Assembly (NCBI GenBank): GCA_045125245.1
Contig: JBGVNF010000136.1
Location: 1-64,000, forward strand
Origin: SVEL01 sp045125245
GTDB taxonomy: Bacteria > Bacillota > Clostridia > Lachnospirales > Lachnospiraceae
Direction of reading: 5' to 3'
Length of the DNA stretch: 64,000 nt
Shown here: positions 9,078-18,536 of the stretch, piece by piece
How positions within the stretch are numbered: position 1 is the first letter of the stretch
Layout: every line of letters begins with the position of its first letter
Notes under the pieces: model-generated
The model's database searches: none
The model's input: only the letters and a program-made list of their open reading frames with translations
Told to the model about the DNA's origin: nothing
Program-made: the position numbers and the translations under genes

Positions 9078-9401
9078 TTATTCAAATTTGATAAGTCTAT
9101 TTCCTTTATAAGTTAACATACCTTTCTCATTAACTTGGTATCCGTTATAAGAAAACTGAGATACTTGAAAACGTTTTGTCTTGCCGTCTACAGAAAATGC
9201 AATCATATATTTTTCTCTTACGCCATTGCCAGCATATTTTGAAAAAGCTTGTACCACGTATTTTTTTTCTACAACAGCAGTTACAGTTTTTGTGGAACTC
9301 AGTGCTCCCATAATCATTCGTATAAGAGGTGCCAGTAGCAAAAATGCTATGAATGCTGAAAAAAGAATGCAAAAAATATATCCTATAGTTTCTAATACCA
9401 T
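9078..9401 (-). CDS. Small membrane protein of unknown function
   Basis: 107 aa. It begins with a membrane segment (about residues 4-33) followed by a soluble domain rich in beta strands (VVEKKYVV, YMIAFSVDGKTKRFQVSQFSYNGYQVNEKGMLTYKGNRLIKF). That pattern resembles small DUF proteins of Firmicutes that have a single membrane anchor and a beta-barrel-like domain, but I do not recognise a named family securely. AGGAGGG sits 7-8 nt before the ATG. It is a single gene transcribed toward the resistance gene, with a shared hairpin between. No functional clue comes from the neighbours. Confidence 0.7.
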   Translation of the reverse strand: MVLETIGYIFCILFSAFIAFLLLAPLIRMIMGALSSTKTVTAVVEKKYVVQAFSKYAGNGVREKYMIAFSVDGKTKRFQVSQFSYNGYQVNEKGMLTYKGNRLIKFE

Positions 9402-9537
9402 AATAAAAACCCTCCTTTTAAAACGTTACGTTTGAAAGAAATTATATCAATTTGATAAAAGTTATTCAATAGTGCAATAGTCATAAAAAAAGTTTTTTCA
9501 TTTATTAAAAATTATTTATAAAAAATTTTTTATATAA

Positions 9538-10356
9538 AATAATTATGTAGATGAGGTAGATGATTCGTTGACATATGAATATCAATATATTTTAAAGGCA
9601 CCGGTGGAAATAGATAATGCTCAGGCAGAGCAGATTTTAACACACAGTTTAAAGACATGGTTTAAATTAGGTAAAATAGATATGAGTGTTTCATTTATGG
9701 GAGTGGAAGATGATACAACTTACTTTAGTGAAATTCCTATTCCTAAAAATGAAAATGAAATAACTATAACAAAACCACTTGCTGAAAAGCTCAATATTAA
9801 AGTTGGAGATAAAATAGTATTTAAAGATGATTACTATGATAAAGAATATAAGCTGAAGGTAGCAAATATTTGTGATTATAAGGGAAGTCTTACAGCGTTT
9901 GTGGGACAGGATGAGTTAAATCGAATTCTTGGCAATCTGGAAGGAACATATAATGCTTATGTTTCTAATGAAAAATTAGAAATTGGAGAAGAGTATTTGG
10001 CTAAATCTATTACTAGAGATGATATGGTAGGAACAGCTAAAGAATTGATGAAAACATTCGAAAGTGTAATGGGAATAATAAATATTTTCGCTGTAGTAGT
10101 ATATATGATAATTATGTACATTCTTACAAAAACTGTGATAGAAAAAAATACTATACCGATTGAAGTGTTAAGCTTTAAATATATTTTGGTACTTATTCTT
10201 AGTAAGGTAGAGGGATATATCCCATTTTATTTACCATTATGGCTCTATATTTCCATTATAGTAATTGGTATTGTGTCATACTTTGTTATAAATACATTAC
10301 ATGTAAGAAAAATAAAAAGAATAAGTATGACAGAGGCTTTGAAGAACAGAGAGTAA
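9538..10356 (+). pseudogene. Remnant of an FtsX-like ABC permease
   Basis: The frame is open from 9538 without a plausible start; the first residues (NNYVDEVDDSLTYEYQYILK) read like the interior of a MacB-type permease. About 180 residues of extracytoplasmic domain are followed by one membrane segment (VMGIINIFAVVVYMIIMYIL), then an abrupt join to a last membrane segment and a typical C-terminus (KIKRISMTEALKNRE). A complete permease would be 2-4 times longer with at least two further membrane segments between these. Both an N-terminal and an internal deletion are therefore likely. The upstream DNA is extremely AT-rich. It is unrelated in sequence to the frameshifted permease at 2618. Confidence 0.75.
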
Positions 10357-10396
10357 AAATGCATTTATAAATGATATTTATCTTATAAATGTGCTA

Positions 10397-10425
10397 TTGA
10401 CATAAGAATTTTCCTATAGTAAATC
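10397..10425 (+). promoter_or_regulatory. Probable promoter of the amylase gene
   Basis: A -35 TTGACA (10397-10402) is followed after 17 bp by TAAATC (10420-10425). It lies just after a hairpin (GCATTTATAA 10361-10370 with TTATAAATGTGC 10383-10394) that may end transcription from the permease remnant. Confidence 0.5.
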
Positions 10426-10471
10426 AATTATATCGGTAAAATGTATTTTGTAGAAGAGAAGGTATAGGAAA

Positions 10472-12727
10472 ATGTCATTGAAAGAAAAAATTTTAAAAAA
10501 CAAAAAACTTGCAGTTATAATTGGGGCTACAGCACTGGTATGCGTTGTAGCCCTAGTGGTTATTTTATTGGTATGCTGTGATGGCAAGGATGAATCCACA
10601 AATGATAGCGCAGAAGTTAATTCTGCAGAGGATAATTCTACAGAGGACAAATCTTCAGAGGACAAATCTTCAGAGGAAAATGCTAAAGAAGAAACTACGA
10701 AGGATTCGTCAAATAATGATTCATCAAATAACAGTGGAACAGGGGATAATTCCTCAAGTGAAATAGATAGAGATGAATTAAGTATAAATGACGGAGCAAT
10801 CCTTCATTGTTGGAATTGGTCTTACAATAATATTAAGCTACATATGCAGGAAATTGCCAAGGCTGGTTACATAGCTATCCAGACTTCCCCTGTGCAGCAG
10901 CCTAAGGACTATACATATGAGGGAACAGTATATAATAGTGTGGGAACTCCTAATGGTACAGGAGGAAGTGACGGACAATGGTGGAAGCTTTATCAGCCAG
11001 TGACATTTAATATATGCGACAATGGTCAGACATGGCTTGGTACAAAGAAAGAATTTACTGAGATGTGTGCAGAAGCTGAAAAGTATGGGGTAAGTGTAAT
11101 TGTAGATGTGGTGGCAAATCACCTTGGTAATATCACAGGCTGGAAGAATTCTATGTCAGATATTACACCTCAGGTTAGAACATATTGGAAGGAAGATATG
11201 TTAACTGATAAAACATATTGGCATATTAATGATTATCAGTGTTGGATGAGTGATGGAAGACTTCATCTTGTTCTAGGAACTATAGGTATGCCTGATTTAA
11301 ATACTTCAGACAAGCGAGTACAGAATATGGTCCTTGATTTCTTGAAGGAATGTGTGGATTGTGGCGCGGATGGATTTAGATTTGATGCAGCTAAGCATAT
11401 AGAGACACCTGATGATTCAGCAGATATTGCTAGTGATTTCTGGCCAACAGTTATAGATGGTATAAGAAATTATGCTGACCATGAGTTATTTATATATGGT
11501 GAAATTTTAAATACACCAGGAGATAATTTCAGTATCTCAAATTATACAAAGTTTATGTCGGTTACAGATAGCGCGACAGGTGATAATAGAAGAAATGACG
11601 TAAGATATGATAATGCATCAAGTGCGGCTAATGGTGGATATTCCTATGATGTTAGCAAAGTAGTTGTATGGAATGAATCCCACGATACATACGTGGGAGC
11701 GGGTTCGTCTTATCTTGCAGATGATGTGATGGCTAAGCAGACTTGGGCTATAGTTGCGTCAAGAAAAGAAGCAGTACCTCTCTATTTTGCTAGACCATAT
11801 TATTCAAGTCAGATTTTAAATAGTAATGGTGAAAAGAAAAGCACTCATAATTTAGTTCAGACAAATATGGGTGATGTAGGAACTATGACTTGGAGTGATC
11901 CTTCGGTGGCAGCAGTTAATAACTTTAAGTTGACATTTGCAGGAGAACGTGAGAGTATATCTAATAAGGATTCGGTTGTGTATATTGAACGTGGTCAAAA
12001 CGGAGTTGTTATTGTCAATTTAAAGGGTAAAGGTTCGGTTTCTCTTCCTGCTAAACAGATGAAGAATGGAACCTATATTGATAGAGTGACAGGCAATGAA
12101 TTTACTGTATCAGGTGGTGTTATTAAAGGCAATGTGTCAAGTGATGATGGTATAGCTGTTGTGTATAACACAGACACTGTTCCATATGCGTCAGTTTCAA
12201 AGCAGGGCGGAACTATGACAGAGGAAACAGTAAATATTACTATCGAACTTAAAAACGCTGTAAAAGGTATCTACAAAATAGATGGTGGAAAAGAAGTAGA
12301 ATTCACTGGAAAGACAACTGTTGAGGTAGGTAAAAATATTCCTTATGGAGCGTCCACAAAGCTTGAAATAACAGCGACAGATGGTGATAAAACTAACACT
12401 TATATTCACGTTTACAACAAGAATATACACGAAGATGATTCGGTTAAATATGACGAAAATTCTGGAAAATATGTTATCTATATGAAGAATACAGCTGGTT
12501 GGGAAGATGTATATTGTTATATGTGGATAGACGATAAAAATAATAATAAAGGATGGCCAGGTATAAAGATGACAAAGCTTTCAGACGATATATACGTATA
12601 TGCTACTGATACGGAGTATCCGAATATTATTTTTAATAATGGTTCGGGGACTCAGACTAAAGATATGTTATGGCCAGGGAATGGACATATATACGAAAAT
12701 GGAGAAGATAATTGGCGTGAAAAGTAA
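10472..12727 (+). CDS. Extracellular alpha-amylase, GH13 subfamily 28-like, with starch-binding module
   Basis: 751 aa. Residues 12-34 form a hydrophobic signal or anchor segment ending LLVCCDG; the cysteine is not in a proper lipobox, so membrane anchoring by this segment is the likelier reading. A Ser/Glu/Asp/Asn-rich linker (about 38-100) includes a small tandem repeat. The catalytic domain (about 105-560) matches Bacillus AmyE closely: GFRFDAAKHIE with nucleophile Asp305, IYGEIL with acid/base Glu344, and ESHDTY with Asp405. The last 90 residues (YVIYMKNTAGWEDVYCYMW..., WPGIKM, IIFNNGSG) look like a CBM26-type starch-binding module. It cuts starch outside the cell and would feed the maltodextrin importer downstream. 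A diguanylate cyclase gene follows after 18 bp, probably in the same transcript. Confidence 0.92.
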   Translation: MSLKEKILKNKKLAVIIGATALVCVVALVVILLVCCDGKDESTNDSAEVNSAEDNSTEDKSSEDKSSEENAKEETTKDSSNNDSSNNSGTGDNSSSEIDRDELSINDGAILHCWNWSYNNIKLHMQEIAKAGYIAIQTSPVQQPKDYTYEGTVYNSVGTPNGTGGSDGQWWKLYQPVTFNICDNGQTWLGTKKEFTEMCAEAEKYGVSVIVDVVANHLGNITGWKNSMSDITPQVRTYWKEDMLTDKTYWHINDYQCWMSDGRLHLVLGTIGMPDLNTSDKRVQNMVLDFLKECVDCGADGFRFDAAKHIETPDDSADIASDFWPTVIDGIRNYADHELFIYGEILNTPGDNFSISNYTKFMSVTDSATGDNRRNDVRYDNASSAANGGYSYDVSKVVVWNESHDTYVGAGSSYLADDVMAKQTWAIVASRKEAVPLYFARPYYSSQILNSNGEKKSTHNLVQTNMGDVGTMTWSDPSVAAVNNFKLTFAGERESISNKDSVVYIERGQNGVVIVNLKGKGSVSLPAKQMKNGTYIDRVTGNEFTVSGGVIKGNVSSDDGIAVVYNTDTVPYASVSKQGGTMTEETVNITIELKNAVKGIYKIDGGKEVEFTGKTTVEVGKNIPYGASTKLEITATDGDKTNTYIHVYNKNIHEDDSVKYDENSGKYVIYMKNTAGWEDVYCYMWIDDKNNNKGWPGIKMTKLSDDIYVYATDTEYPNIIFNNGSGTQTKDMLWPGNGHIYENGEDNWREK

Positions 12728-12745
12728 ACGTGAGAGGTGATACAA

Positions 12746-15700
12746 ATGAGTAATGTAGGTGTTGTGAAAAATTTATTGGACTCTTATATAATGCTTCGCA
12801 ATAAGAGGGCGATATTTGTAAAGCAGGATAAGCTTGAAGGTGTGGCTCTTAAGGATATTCTTGAAAGTGAAGAGGACAGAAATTATGTGAATATGTATTA
12901 TCATGAATATAAATCACATGAGATGAGAACTGCCTATGAACCATTTTTAGGATGGATTAAAGATACTTATTATGAGAAATACGCTGACGATTATTCGGTG
13001 GAAGAATTTGTGAAAAATTGCGGTATATATAGCTTACAGCAAGATACTATTGCCGCGTATATAAAAGATGGCAAAGCTAGAAGAATGTTAGATGTTATGG
13101 TGGAAGAATATGACTATGAATGCGATAGAATGACACAGTCTTTTTGCTCTGCAATGGAGTATATCGCGGAGCAAAAACCAATAGTTCTTGCTATAGACAA
13201 GGTGTTTATGGCACCATTTAGTGTGTTGCGTCTTATTAATTATATGATAAAACGTGTGAGAAATATTTATTTTATATTTACTTACGACGAAAATTATCTT
13301 GTAAAGGAATACTGTCGTTCGCAATGGGATGTTCTTATGAATATGGCAAACGAGAACAATATGATGTTCGAATTGTCTGGTAATGAAAAGCAAAATGGTA
13401 TGAGATATCCAGATGAATTTGTGTGTAAGGAAGAATTATTAGATAACTACATTGTAAATCTTTTTGATATGATACATACATTTTGTAGTAGAGACGCTAT
13501 GTATTATGCTAAAATTATAAGTGAATTTATTGCCAGAGATAATAAAAATATAACATCATTGCAGAAATTTTATGTATATATGGCAATAGCTAATGCTGAA
13601 TTGGCTCTAAGCAATTATAAAAATGTATTGTATGCCTGCGAAAAGATGGTGCCATTATTGAATGACATAAAGGATTTGAAGGCGGATTATGTTCATAATT
13701 ACATTATGGCGAAGGCCCAGCTGTTGCTTTCGGATTCAGATTTGACATATAGATTTTGTAAGCAGTGTAGAAATATTGCAAATAAGCTTGGAAATGAGAA
13801 GCTTCTTATGAACGTGGACGTAATAGAGACTGTAGCTCATTACGGAACTATGAAGGAAATGTTTAAGTGCGACTATACATATAAAGTTTCGCCGGATATT
13901 ATAGAACGCTTAAAGAAATACAATCATGAGAATTTTCTTGCATATGTATATGCATTCTCCTTTGAAAATGACGAAGAAGCTGTTATAAGTATAAGTAATG
14001 GAGAGAGAGAATCGGTATATTTCAGTAAGGCTATCGAAATAGGAGAAAGATTGAATAATAAGAATTTTCTTCTAATGGCTTATATGAAAAATGTTATCTT
14101 GTATTCTGAATATGGACGTTATGATTGCGTTACCATTATGTATGAGAAGCGTCTTAAGAATCTTGATAAAGATAAGCCGGTTCGTATAGCTCATGCATAC
14201 AGTGGTTTGGCATATAATTGTGTAGTATTAGAGGAATATTCAAAAGCTGATGCCTACTTAAAGCAGGGAATGAGAATTCTTATGGATGAAAAGTGTGCAG
14301 AGGATTTGGCAGAGACCTTATATAATATGCTTGTAAATTATTATGTGGCAGGTTGCAATCAAAAAACTGTAGAGTGCGGAACACTTTTATTTAAAATACT
14401 AGAACTCATAGGCATACACAGTATACAGATTTGTAATACATCAAAGCTTTATGGTTTTGTAGTATTGGCATATTACAAATTGGGACAGATATATGATTGC
14501 TATTATTATCTGAATAAGATGGAAGTGACTATGTCATATATCTTGGGCAGTGAAAAGGAAGCCGACAGAAAATTATGGTACAGTGATTTATTCGTATATT
14601 ATTTATGCAAAGCTAATATGGCTATGTACGAGGAGCAATATAGTGAAGCTGAGGAGTACTTTGCTTTGTCAAAAACATATATGATGAAGGTAGAGGGTGA
14701 CAGATATTACTCTGATATGGAGTATGCTAGATTTATATCTTTGTTATATGACAAGCAAAATCGTTTAGAGGAAAAACAGAAGGTTTTTGAAGAAACATAT
14801 GATTATTATATCAGCAAAAACTATCAACACCGTGCACAATTCGTAAAGGCTATGATGGAAGGAAGAGAGTACAAAATCGCAAATGATTTTGCTAATGATC
14901 CACTTCCAGCGAAGGCTATCTTAGAGATGAGTGAATTGTACGGCGCAAAGAAGATGATAGAGGATAGAGAAAAGGATGTAAATTTCTTAGCCCTTTGTCA
15001 TGAAACTATGGGAATGGAACAGGATAATGTTTTAGGTATGGTAGAAAATGCTGTAAATATTATTCAAAATAGTTTTAATCTAGATAGACTTGTTTTGCTT
15101 GAAAAGAAAAATGATAAATATACGACGACATATTCTAATGGTGCAATAAAGTTGAATGTGAAGGATATTAAAGATTTATTTGACTTTTTTGAGAGCTATA
15201 GAATGGAATTTATATCAAGTAGAATAGATAATAGTTTTACTATGTATAATGAAATATTAGATAAGTTCAATGCGGGTATAATAGCTACGATTGTGGGTAT
15301 TCCGATATTTAAAGAAGGTGAGCTTAGCCGTGTGTTTATCGGAATTGTAGATGTGCATAGAGGCTTTACCGCAAACAAGAAGTTTTTGAACACACATAAT
15401 CTTACGATTATGAAATATGCTGTAAATCAGTTAAGCGATTCTATAAAACGAATTATGAACAACTGTATGATCAATGCTATGAATTTAGAATTGTCTAAAT
15501 CAGCAGTAACGGATCAGCTTACAGGTATATATAATAGAATGGGCCTTGATAAGTTAGTTAAGGATGGCTTAAGTGAAAAAGGTTCGCTTTTATATCTGGA
15601 TTTGGATTATTTCAAAAAATATAATGATACATATGGCCACGATACAGGAGATTTAATATTAAAATGCTTTGCCAATATATTGGCTGATAATGTAAAGAAC

Positions 15701-15991
15701 ATAGGTTATGCTATAAGATACGGCGGAGATGAATTTGTGGCGATTATTCCAGAAAAGGATGAAGCGTTTGCAAAGAAGTTGGCTACGAATATCAATGAAG
15801 AATTTAAAGAAAATTACGAAGTAAAGATGGCTATAGAAGGACAGATGATTTCTGCTTCTATAGGTGTAGCGGAATATGATGACTCGTCAAAAGAAGGAAT
15901 TGAGCAGGGATTAAAGGCGGCGGATTTGGCACTTTATGAAGTTAAGAACCTTGGAAGAGGAAGAGTTATCGGATGGTCCGAATTAGAGTAA
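12746..15991 (+). CDS. Diguanylate cyclase with degenerate STAND-like and TPR regions
   Basis: 1081 aa; GAGAGGTGA at 12733-12740 supports the ATG at 12746. The C-terminus (about 915-1080) is a GGDEF domain with DQLTGIYNRMG, LYLDLDYFKKYNDTYGH and the intact active site YGGDEF. No RxxD inhibitory site precedes it. Before it is a GAF-like region (about 745-905). The middle (about 240-700) is helical and TPR-like. The first 230 residues resemble a STAND ATPase with an eroded P-loop: KPIVLAIDKVFMAPFSVLRL looks like the Walker B strand and YHEYKSHEMRTAYEPF like the region after Walker A, but no GxxxxGK is present. It has no signal peptide or membrane segment. It probably makes cyclic di-GMP in response to a cytoplasmic signal. 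Being behind the amylase gene, it may couple starch supply to surface behaviour such as pili. Confidence 0.85.
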   Translation: MSNVGVVKNLLDSYIMLRNKRAIFVKQDKLEGVALKDILESEEDRNYVNMYYHEYKSHEMRTAYEPFLGWIKDTYYEKYADDYSVEEFVKNCGIYSLQQDTIAAYIKDGKARRMLDVMVEEYDYECDRMTQSFCSAMEYIAEQKPIVLAIDKVFMAPFSVLRLINYMIKRVRNIYFIFTYDENYLVKEYCRSQWDVLMNMANENNMMFELSGNEKQNGMRYPDEFVCKEELLDNYIVNLFDMIHTFCSRDAMYYAKIISEFIARDNKNITSLQKFYVYMAIANAELALSNYKNVLYACEKMVPLLNDIKDLKADYVHNYIMAKAQLLLSDSDLTYRFCKQCRNIANKLGNEKLLMNVDVIETVAHYGTMKEMFKCDYTYKVSPDIIERLKKYNHENFLAYVYAFSFENDEEAVISISNGERESVYFSKAIEIGERLNNKNFLLMAYMKNVILYSEYGRYDCVTIMYEKRLKNLDKDKPVRIAHAYSGLAYNCVVLEEYSKADAYLKQGMRILMDEKCAEDLAETLYNMLVNYYVAGCNQKTVECGTLLFKILELIGIHSIQICNTSKLYGFVVLAYYKLGQIYDCYYYLNKMEVTMSYILGSEKEADRKLWYSDLFVYYLCKANMAMYEEQYSEAEEYFALSKTYMMKVEGDRYYSDMEYARFISLLYDKQNRLEEKQKVFEETYDYYISKNYQHRAQFVKAMMEGREYKIANDFANDPLPAKAILEMSELYGAKKMIEDREKDVNFLALCHETMGMEQDNVLGMVENAVNIIQNSFNLDRLVLLEKKNDKYTTTYSNGAIKLNVKDIKDLFDFFESYRMEFISSRIDNSFTMYNEILDKFNAGIIATIVGIPIFKEGELSRVFIGIVDVHRGFTANKKFLNTHNLTIMKYAVNQLSDSIKRIMNNCMINAMNLELSKSAVTDQLTGIYNRMGLDKLVKDGLSEKGSLLYLDLDYFKKYNDTYGHDTGDLILKCFANILADNVKNIGYAIRYGGDEFVAIIPEKDEAFAKKLATNINEEFKENYEVKMAIEGQMISASIGVAEYDDSSKEGIEQGLKAADLALYEVKNLGRGRVIGWSELE

Positions 15992-16032
15992 TGTGTGCAT
16001 AATACACAATAAAAGTAAAAAATAATGGGTGT

Positions 16033-16068
16033 AAAAAGACTGATTTATCAAAAATCAGTCTTTTTACT
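16033..16068 (+). terminator. Terminator after the diguanylate cyclase gene
   Basis: A 14-bp stem (AAAAAGACTGATTT and its complement) with a short loop ends in TTTTT. The symmetrical A and T runs mean it could work in both directions. Confidence 0.85.
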
Positions 16069-16154
16069 TATTGTAATAACGTCTAATTTGGGTAAAAAAT
16101 ACACAAAAATATCTATATTGATAAGGGTTTTTATAAAAAATGTACAAAAAAGTA

Positions 16155-16183
16155 TTGCTTTTTTGACTTAAAAGTATTATTAT
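16155..16183 (+). promoter_or_regulatory. Possible promoter of the maltodextrin operon
   Basis: TTGCTT (16155-16160) and TTATAT (16178-16183), spaced by 17 bp, are the best pair I can find. TTGACT at 16163 overlaps but has no -10 at the right distance. The leader would be about 90 nt. Confidence 0.4.
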
Positions 16184-16219
16184 ATGAGATAGCAAAACAA
16201 TACGTTATAGGTTGCTACA

Positions 16220-16232
16220 CGTAAACGTTTCA
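16220..16232. promoter_or_regulatory. LacI/CcpA-type operator
   Basis: CGTAAACGTTTCA contains the palindromic core AAACGTTT with the central CG typical of LacI-family operators, including MalR and CcpA sites. It lies downstream of the candidate promoter and 48 bp before the binding-protein gene, which suits repression when maltodextrin is absent or a better sugar is present. The regulator gene is not in this window. Confidence 0.6.
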
Positions 16233-16279
16233 AAAAATGTAGGAACGTAACAAAAATATTTTTTCAGGAGGAGTTCACT

Positions 16280-17569
16280 ATGAAGAAAAGATTATTATCA
16301 CTCGCTCTCGTGAGTGTACTTGCTCTTTCATCTATCGTAGGATGTTCAGGCAAGAAAGAAGAGAAGAAAGGTTCAGTTTACTACCTTAGCTTCAAGCCAG
16401 AGCAGGATGAGCAGTGGAAAGCTTTAGCAAAGGCTTACACAGAGAAGACAGGCGTTGATGTTACAGTTGTAACAGCTGCATCTGGTACATACGAGACAAC
16501 ATTAGCTTCAGAAATCCAGAAAGATGAAGCTCCAACATTATTCCAGGTTAACGGACCTGTAGGTCTTGCAACATGGAAAGATTACTGCTACGATATGTCA
16601 GGTTCAGACTTCTACAAGGAGTTAACATCTGATGCATACGCATTAAAGGATGGCAATGCTGTTCTTGGTGTTGCATACGTTATCGAGTCATACGGTATCA
16701 TTACAAACAAGAAGTTACTTGAGCAGGCTGGTTACAAGGTTGAAGATATCACATCTTTTGCTAAGTTAAAGGAAGTTGCAGAAGACATCACAGCTCGTTC
16801 ATCAGAGCTTGGTTTCTCAGCATTCTCTTCAGCAGGTATGGATTCATCTTCAGACTGGAGATTTAAGACACATCTTGCAAACCTTCCAATCTACTTCGAG
16901 TATCAGGCAGATGGAATCGGAACAACAACAGCTATTAAGGGTACATACCTTGACAACTATCGTCAGATTTATGACCTTTATATCAACAACAGCACATGTG
17001 CTCCAAATGAGTTAGCAGCTAAGACAGGTGATGACTCTAGAAACGAGTTCCTTCAGGGTAAGGCAGTATTCTTCCAGAATGGTTCTTGGGAGTACGGTAA
17101 CCTTGTAGGCGAAGGCAAGTTTGCAGATGGAGATATCACAATGCTTCCTATTTATGTAGGTGCTGGTGATGAGGCTAAGCAGGGACTTTGTACAGGTACA
17201 GAGAACTATTGGTGTGTAAACAAGGATGCTAGCAAGGAAGATATCGAAGCTACATTAGACTTCATGAAGTGGTGTGTATCTGCTGACGGTGGTGCTAAGG
17301 ATATGGCTGAGAAGCTTGGTTTCGTTATCCCATTCAAGGGTGCTTCTGAGACTGCAAACGTATTCGTAAAGCAGGATATGGAGAACACAGCAGCTGGTAA
17401 GACACCAGTTTCTTGGAACTTCCCAACAATGCCATCAGAGGCTTGGAAGAACGCACTTGGTACAGCATTAACAGCTTATGCAGCTGATCAGACAGATGCT
17501 AACTGGGATGCAGTAGTTAAGGCTTTTGTTGATGGATGGAAGTCAGAGTACGAATTATTAGGAAAGTAA
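16280..17569 (+). CDS. malE: Maltodextrin-type ABC transporter solute-binding lipoprotein
   Basis: 429 aa. A signal peptide with a clear lipobox (SIVGC, modified Cys at about residue 22) anchors it to the outer face of the membrane. The rest is a family-1 solute-binding protein: an early YLSFKPEQDEQWKALAKAYTEKTGV, aromatic sugar-stacking residues, and repeated SSA/NG segments, with the usual length. It captures oligosaccharides, probably maltodextrins given malQ and the amylases nearby, and passes them to MalF/MalG. A strong GGAGG site and a codon set different from its neighbours (many TAC, AAC, TTC) point to very high expression. A stable hairpin follows and may keep its mRNA level above that of the permease genes. 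Other alpha-glucosides remain possible substrates. Confidence 0.9.
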   Translation: MKKRLLSLALVSVLALSSIVGCSGKKEEKKGSVYYLSFKPEQDEQWKALAKAYTEKTGVDVTVVTAASGTYETTLASEIQKDEAPTLFQVNGPVGLATWKDYCYDMSGSDFYKELTSDAYALKDGNAVLGVAYVIESYGIITNKKLLEQAGYKVEDITSFAKLKEVAEDITARSSELGFSAFSSAGMDSSSDWRFKTHLANLPIYFEYQADGIGTTTAIKGTYLDNYRQIYDLYINNSTCAPNELAAKTGDDSRNEFLQGKAVFFQNGSWEYGNLVGEGKFADGDITMLPIYVGAGDEAKQGLCTGTENYWCVNKDASKEDIEATLDFMKWCVSADGGAKDMAEKLGFVIPFKGASETANVFVKQDMENTAAGKTPVSWNFPTMPSEAWKNALGTALTAYAADQTDANWDAVVKAFVDGWKSEYELLGK

Positions 17570-17602
17570 TTCTGGATAATACATTCTAAGATAATTTTAT
17601 AG

Positions 17603-17640
17603 GGACAGGCAGGTGACCTGCCTGTCCGTTTTATATTCTA
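17603..17640 (+). terminator. Intra-operon hairpin between malE and malF
   Basis: A perfect 11-bp GC-rich stem (GGACAGGCAGG and its complement) with a 3-nt loop is followed by GTTTTATATT. As a partial terminator and 3' stabiliser it would give more binding protein than permease, as in many importer operons. Confidence 0.7.
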
Positions 17641-17660
17641 AAATTTTAAGGAGGTTTGGA

Positions 17661-18536
17661 ATGGAAGAAAAGGTAATAAAAAGATATTGGCCCATATTCG
17701 TAATTCCAACATTAGCGGCCTTTGCTATCGGCTTTATATGGCCATTTATACAAGGTATATATCTTTCGTTTTGTAGTTTCACTACAATAGACAAGAGCAA
17801 GTGGGTAGGCTTTGATAACTACTTACGTGCATTGGGATTAGATAAGAATTTTAAAGATCCATCTCCACTTACAGATTCGTTATGGTTTACAGTTGCATTT
17901 GCAGTTGTATCCATTGTATTAATTAATGTTATTGCGTTTATATTTGCGTTAGTATTAACTAGAGGCTTAAAGGGAACAAATATTTTTAGAACAATATTCT
18001 TTATGCCTAACCTTATCGGTGGTGTAGTACTTGGTTATATTTGGAAAGTACTTATTAACTGTGTGCTCTTATTAGTAAAAGAGCCACTTTTGGCGTTGAA
18101 CTCAACTGCGGGCTTCTGGGGACTTATTATCCTTATGGTGTGGCAGCAGGTCGGATATATGATGATTATTTACATTGCAGGTTTACAGTCTATTCCAGAA
18201 TCGCTTATTGAGGCGGCTCAGATTGACGGAGCAACTTCTATGCAGACATTATTCAAGATTAAGCTTCCAATGGTAATGTCATCGATTACAATTTGTGTAT
18301 TCCTTACACTTACTAATTCATTCAAGCTCTTTGATCAGAATATGGCACTTACAAATGGTGATCCAGCTAATAGTACAACTATGTTGGCTCTTAACATTTA
18401 CAAGACATTCTATGACAGAATTGGTGCTAGCTGGAAGGGACTTGGTCAGGCGAAGGCTGTTGTATTTAGTATTCTCGTTATAGGAATATCACTTATTCAG
18501 CTTAAAGCGACTAGAAGTAAGGAGGTACAGCAATAA
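17661..18536 (+). CDS. malF: Maltodextrin ABC transporter permease, MalF-like
   Basis: 291 aa from the ATG at 17661, which has AAGGAGG at 17648-17654; an upstream in-frame ATG (17613) lies in the hairpin and is unlikely. There are six membrane segments and the inner-membrane component loop EAAQIDGATSMQTLFKIKLP, which contacts the ATPase. It lacks the large periplasmic P2 loop of Proteobacterial MalF, as is usual in Firmicutes. It forms the channel with the next gene product. No ATPase gene is present, so a shared MsmX-type ATPase encoded elsewhere is expected. Confidence 0.9.
   Translation: MEEKVIKRYWPIFVIPTLAAFAIGFIWPFIQGIYLSFCSFTTIDKSKWVGFDNYLRALGLDKNFKDPSPLTDSLWFTVAFAVVSIVLINVIAFIFALVLTRGLKGTNIFRTIFFMPNLIGGVVLGYIWKVLINCVLLLVKEPLLALNSTAGFWGLIILMVWQQVGYMMIIYIAGLQSIPESLIEAAQIDGATSMQTLFKIKLPMVMSSITICVFLTLTNSFKLFDQNMALTNGDPANSTTMLALNIYKTFYDRIGASWKGLGQAKAVVFSILVIGISLIQLKATRSKEVQQ

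Noticed and set aside
9181..9435. 84-aa open frame on the plus strand
   Set aside because: It overlaps the minus-strand membrane protein gene completely. The minus gene has a strong ribosome site and a membrane-plus-soluble layout.
10538..10580. Lipoprotein signal in the amylase
   Set aside because: The residues before the cysteine are LLV, not the usual small residue, so lipid anchoring is unlikely.
16163..16186. TTGACT at 16163 as the malE -35 box
   Set aside because: No acceptable -10 box is present 16-18 bp downstream. The TTGCTT at 16155 gives a better pair.
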